Shown here: piece by piece, positions 6,290 to 8,123 of the stretch | How positions within the stretch are numbered: the first letter of the stretch is position 1 | Layout: each line of letters starts with the position of its first letter | DNA from: CAMYJH01 sp041589735 | GTDB taxonomy: Bacteria > Pseudomonadota > Gammaproteobacteria > HK1 | NCBI GenBank assembly: GCA_041589735.1 | Contig: JBFHVA010000161.1 | Span: 1-8,123 of the forward strand | Length of the DNA stretch: 8,123 nucleotides | Direction of reading: 5' to 3' | The notes under the pieces: model-generated | Database searches by the model: none | Seen by the model: the letters and a program-made list of their open reading frames with translations, nothing else | Told to the model about the DNA's origin: nothing | Made by a program: the position numbers and the translations under genes

Positions 6290-7183
6290 ATGGCGAGAAA
6301 AGCCGCCACGCTTTCCATCGTGTTTGCCGATATCAGTGGCAGCACTCGACTTTATGAGTCGCTGGGTGATTCGGTCGCGCGGGAACTTATCGCGCAATGC
6401 CTCGGCGTGATGACCGAGTACATCGAAAAGCACGACGGTAGGGTAATCAAAACCATCGGCGACGAGATCATGTGCACTTTTCCTAGCGCCGACCAAGCGG
6501 TGGAAGCTTCAATCGGCATGCAGGAAGGTGTGTCGGAGGATCTGCCGGAAATAAATCCAAATACGCCGTCGACGATGGCCATTCGTATCGGTCTTCACCA
6601 TGGGCCTGCGATTCTGGAGGGCGGCGACGTGTTTGGGGACGCCGTCAACGTCGCCGCTCGAATGGCGGGATTGGCAAAAGGCGGACAAATCATCACCACC
6701 CAGGATACCGCCGATGCATTGCACCCTGCGCTTCGCTCCAGCACGCGACACCTGGATCGCATTCCGGTAAAGGGCAAGTCGGAAGACATCGACATCTTCG
6801 AAGTGATATGGCAGTCGGAAGACGTGACGCGTATGGCGACCGGCTTGCTCAAGTCCCAGGACAAGCCGGGCCAGCTGGTGTTGAAGTACGACGGGCGGGA
6901 AAAGAGACTCGACCAGGACATGCCGCCGATGATCTTGGGAAGAGGAAAGAAAGCCGACATGATCATCAACGACAGCATGGCTTCCCGCGAGCATGCGCGC
7001 ATCGAATGCCGTCGGGGAAAATTCATACTCACGGATATGAGCACGAACGGCACCTACGTGCTCACGCCGGACGGTCCTTCTTATCTAAGGAGAGAAGATA
7101 TCGTGCTCAGCGGAGAGGGCAAAATCACCCTAGGCCGGGATCTGAGCGAGGCGACGGAAGTCGTCGACTTTCTTTGCGATTGA
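6290..7183 (+). CDS. Class III adenylate cyclase with C-terminal FHA domain
   Basis: The 297-residue protein has two domains and no membrane segment. Residues 7-175 form a class III nucleotidyl cyclase homology domain. Metal ligands are Asp14 (VFADISGST) and Asp58 (KTIGDE); the ATP-selecting pair is Lys54 and Asp113 (GGDVFG); the transition-state residues are Asn120 and Arg124 (NVAARMA). This full set predicts an active homodimer making cAMP rather than cGMP. Residues about 195-290 form an FHA domain, a phosphothreonine-binding fold: Gly217-Arg218 (LGRG), Ser232 and His235 (SREHARI), and Asn253-Gly254 (STNGTYV), all the usual contact residues. ATG 6290 is the first start after an in-frame TAA; AGAGG ends only two bases before it, closer than ideal. 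It is likely transcribed alone from the A/T-rich region upstream. The FHA domain suggests control by a Ser/Thr kinase, and one is encoded about 2 kb away. Confidence 0.95.
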   Translation: MARKAATLSIVFADISGSTRLYESLGDSVARELIAQCLGVMTEYIEKHDGRVIKTIGDEIMCTFPSADQAVEASIGMQEGVSEDLPEINPNTPSTMAIRIGLHHGPAILEGGDVFGDAVNVAARMAGLAKGGQIITTQDTADALHPALRSSTRHLDRIPVKGKSEDIDIFEVIWQSEDVTRMATGLLKSQDKPGQLVLKYDGREKRLDQDMPPMILGRGKKADMIINDSMASREHARIECRRGKFILTDMSTNGTYVLTPDGPSYLRREDIVLSGEGKITLGRDLSEATEVVDFLCD

Positions 7184-7192
7184 ACGGGGTGC

Positions 7193-7213
7193 TGGATCGT
7201 CGATAGCGATCCA
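7193..7213 (+). terminator. Weak hairpin after the cyclase gene
   Basis: TGGATCG (7193-7199) pairs exactly with CGATCCA (7207-7213) around a seven-base loop, ten bases after the cyclase stop. The following sequence has only scattered T's, so it is at best a weak terminator or a 3'-end stabilising hairpin. Confidence 0.3.
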
Positions 7214-7304
7214 AAATCTTCTATCGCGAACCAACTCTCGGATTCAATGCCTTCCCTGCGAAGAGAGCTTGTAGATGCGTGCTCGTGCACGGATTCCCTC
7301 AAAC

Positions 7305-7342
7305 AAAAAAAGTTAGCTCGTAAGCAAGTTACTACAGCGAAC
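7305..7342 (-). terminator. Rho-independent terminator of the tRNA-Val transcript
   Basis: Read on the minus strand, GTTCGCT (7342-7336) pairs with AGCTAAC (7318-7312) with one mismatch. An inner GTAA/TTAC helix lies between them, and seven T's follow immediately (7311-7305). It sits about 73 bases after the tRNA 3' end, as expected for a short tRNA precursor trimmed after termination. Confidence 0.5.
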
Positions 7343-7414
7343 TTTGTTTCTGCTGAGCACCAGCGACGTATCATTGAATCGCCTGCGATCGCAGACTTCG
7401 GAACGGTAAGGAGA

Positions 7415-7489
7415 TGGTGGGCGATGCTGGGATTGAACCAGCGACCTCTGCCGTGTGAAGGCAGCGCTCTCCCGCTGAGCTAATCGCCC
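7415..7489 (-). tRNA. tRNA-Val (anticodon CAC)
   Basis: The minus strand folds as a full cloverleaf of 75 bases including an encoded CCA. The acceptor GGGCGAT pairs with ATCGCCC, the D arm is GCTC/GAGC, the anticodon stem CTGCC/GGCAG carries the loop TTCACAC, and the T arm GCTGG/CCAGC has the loop TTCAATC. The loop gives anticodon CAC, which reads the valine codon GUG, a frequent codon in this GC-rich DNA. It has its own promoter and terminator. Confidence 0.96.
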
Positions 7490-7506
7490 GTTCTGTGAGA
7501 AGGCAC

Positions 7507-7536
7507 ATTTTATGAGTACCCTTCGCAAGCGGTCAA
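7507..7536 (-). promoter_or_regulatory. Promoter of tRNA-Val
   Basis: On the minus strand TTGACC (7536-7531) and TAAAAT (7512-7507) are separated by 18 bases, each matching five of six consensus positions. Transcription would start near 7500, leaving a leader of about 11 bases before the tRNA 5' end at 7489. This is a strong housekeeping-sigma type promoter. Confidence 0.65.
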
Positions 7537-7549
7537 TCGCGGGTATGTC

Positions 7550-7555
7550 TATAAT
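7550..7555 (+). promoter_or_regulatory. Candidate -10 box for gltX
   Basis: TATAAT at 7550-7555 is a perfect -10 hexamer, 40 bases before the gltX start codon. No good -35 box lies at normal spacing, because that position is occupied by the region of the divergent tRNA promoter. Transcription would start near 7562. Confidence 0.45.
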
Positions 7556-7595
7556 GCCCGCCCGAAACCCCCGGCATCGACGACCCTGAAGCATC

Positions 7596-8123
7596 GTGAG
7601 CGTACGCACCCGATTCGCACCCAGCCCTACCGGCTTGCTACACGTGGGCGGCGCACGCACGGCCCTGTTTTGCTGGCTCTATGCCCGGCACTGTGGCGGG
7701 AGCTTCATTCTGCGGATCGAAGATACCGACCGCGAGCGTTCCACCGAGGCCTCGGTAAACGCCATCCTCGAGGGCATGGCGTGGTTGGGCCTCGATTACG
7801 ACGAGGGCCCTTTCTACCAGACCCAGCGCATGGCCCTCTACCGGGAGCAGATCGAGCGGCTGCTGGACGAAGGCAAGGCCTATCACTGTTACTGCACCCG
7901 GGAACGCATCGAGGCTTTGCGGGAAGCGCAACGCGCCAAGGGCATCAAACCCCGCTACGACGGCCAGTGCCGGGAACTCTCTGCGCCGCCGAAGGGCGCG
8001 CCGGATCCGGTGGTACGCTTCAAGAATCCCCAGCGAGGGGAAGTGGTGGTCGACGATCTCATTCGCGGGCGCATGGTTTTTGCTAACGAGGAGCTGGATG
8101 ATCTGATCATCGCGCGTCCTGAC
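7596..8123 (+). CDS. gltX: Glutamyl-tRNA synthetase, N-terminal part
   Basis: The frame is open for 176 codons to the right window edge; a full enzyme has about 460-510 residues, so only the first third is present. It attaches glutamate to its tRNA in the cytoplasm. The start is RTRFAPSPTGLLHVGGART, the class I synthetase signature, with HVGG (16-19) as the HIGH motif. It continues with FILRIEDTDRERS, typical of GluRS and GlnRS, and then LGLDYDEGPFYQTQR. A zinc-binding knuckle is visible in CYCTRERI and the later YDGQC, the pattern of bacterial GluRS. The short N-terminus argues against GlnRS. GTG at 7596 is the start because a TGA lies in frame at 7587-7589 with no other normal start between. 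No strong Shine-Dalgarno sequence is seen. It is divergent from the tRNA-Val gene. The KMSKS motif lies outside the window. Confidence 0.97.
   Translation, partial: MSVRTRFAPSPTGLLHVGGARTALFCWLYARHCGGSFILRIEDTDRERSTEASVNAILEGMAWLGLDYDEGPFYQTQRMALYREQIERLLDEGKAYHCYCTRERIEALREAQRAKGIKPRYDGQCRELSAPPKGAPDPVVRFKNPQRGEVVVDDLIRGRMVFANEELDDLIIARPD

Noticed and set aside
7247..7483. 78-codon plus-strand open frame
   Set aside because: Its 3' part runs through the antisense of the tRNA-Val gene and through the tRNA terminator. It has no domain and no ribosome binding site.
1..8123. CRISPR arrays, complete insertion sequences or prophage genes
   Set aside because: No regularly spaced direct repeats, no intact transposase or integrase and no phage structural genes were seen.

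Overview
The window looks like the chromosome of a GC-rich proteobacterium, probably a gammaproteobacterium. Evidence is the high G+C at third codon positions, a bacterial-type glutamyl-tRNA synthetase, a SapC-family protein of the proteobacterial type and a tRNA gene that encodes its own CCA end. No species can be named from sequence alone.

Layout. Bases 1-4167 are a minus-strand two-gene operon: a PP2C-type Ser/Thr phosphatase (4167-3340) followed 21 bases later by a large Hanks-type Ser/Thr kinase (3318 to beyond base 1). The kinase has an acidic, Thr-containing N-terminal region, a cytoplasmic kinase domain, one membrane segment and a very long extracytoplasmic helical-repeat region that leaves the window. 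Bases 4168-5276 hold no convincing intact gene: there is a coding-like frame broken by an in-frame TAG and a short stretch resembling the start of an IS3-type transposase. On the plus strand follow a sapC-family gene (5277-6011) with its own terminator, then a class III nucleotide cyclase fused to an FHA domain (6290-7183). A tRNA-Val(CAC) gene (7489-7415, minus) with promoter and terminator comes next, facing away from gltX (7596 to beyond the right edge).

How the genes may work together. The phosphatase and kinase form a reversible Thr/Ser phosphorylation pair. The cyclase carries an FHA domain, the standard phosphothreonine reader, and keeps all residues expected of an active adenylate cyclase. 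About 2.1 kb separates it from the phosphatase-kinase operon, so a plausible reading is envelope sensing by the kinase, phosphothreonine, FHA binding, then cAMP. That link is inference from neighbourhood and domains; the enzyme identities are read directly from motifs. SapC lies between the two parts but is bounded by its own terminator, and its role is unclear. The tRNA-gltX end is ordinary housekeeping DNA with tightly packed divergent promoters.
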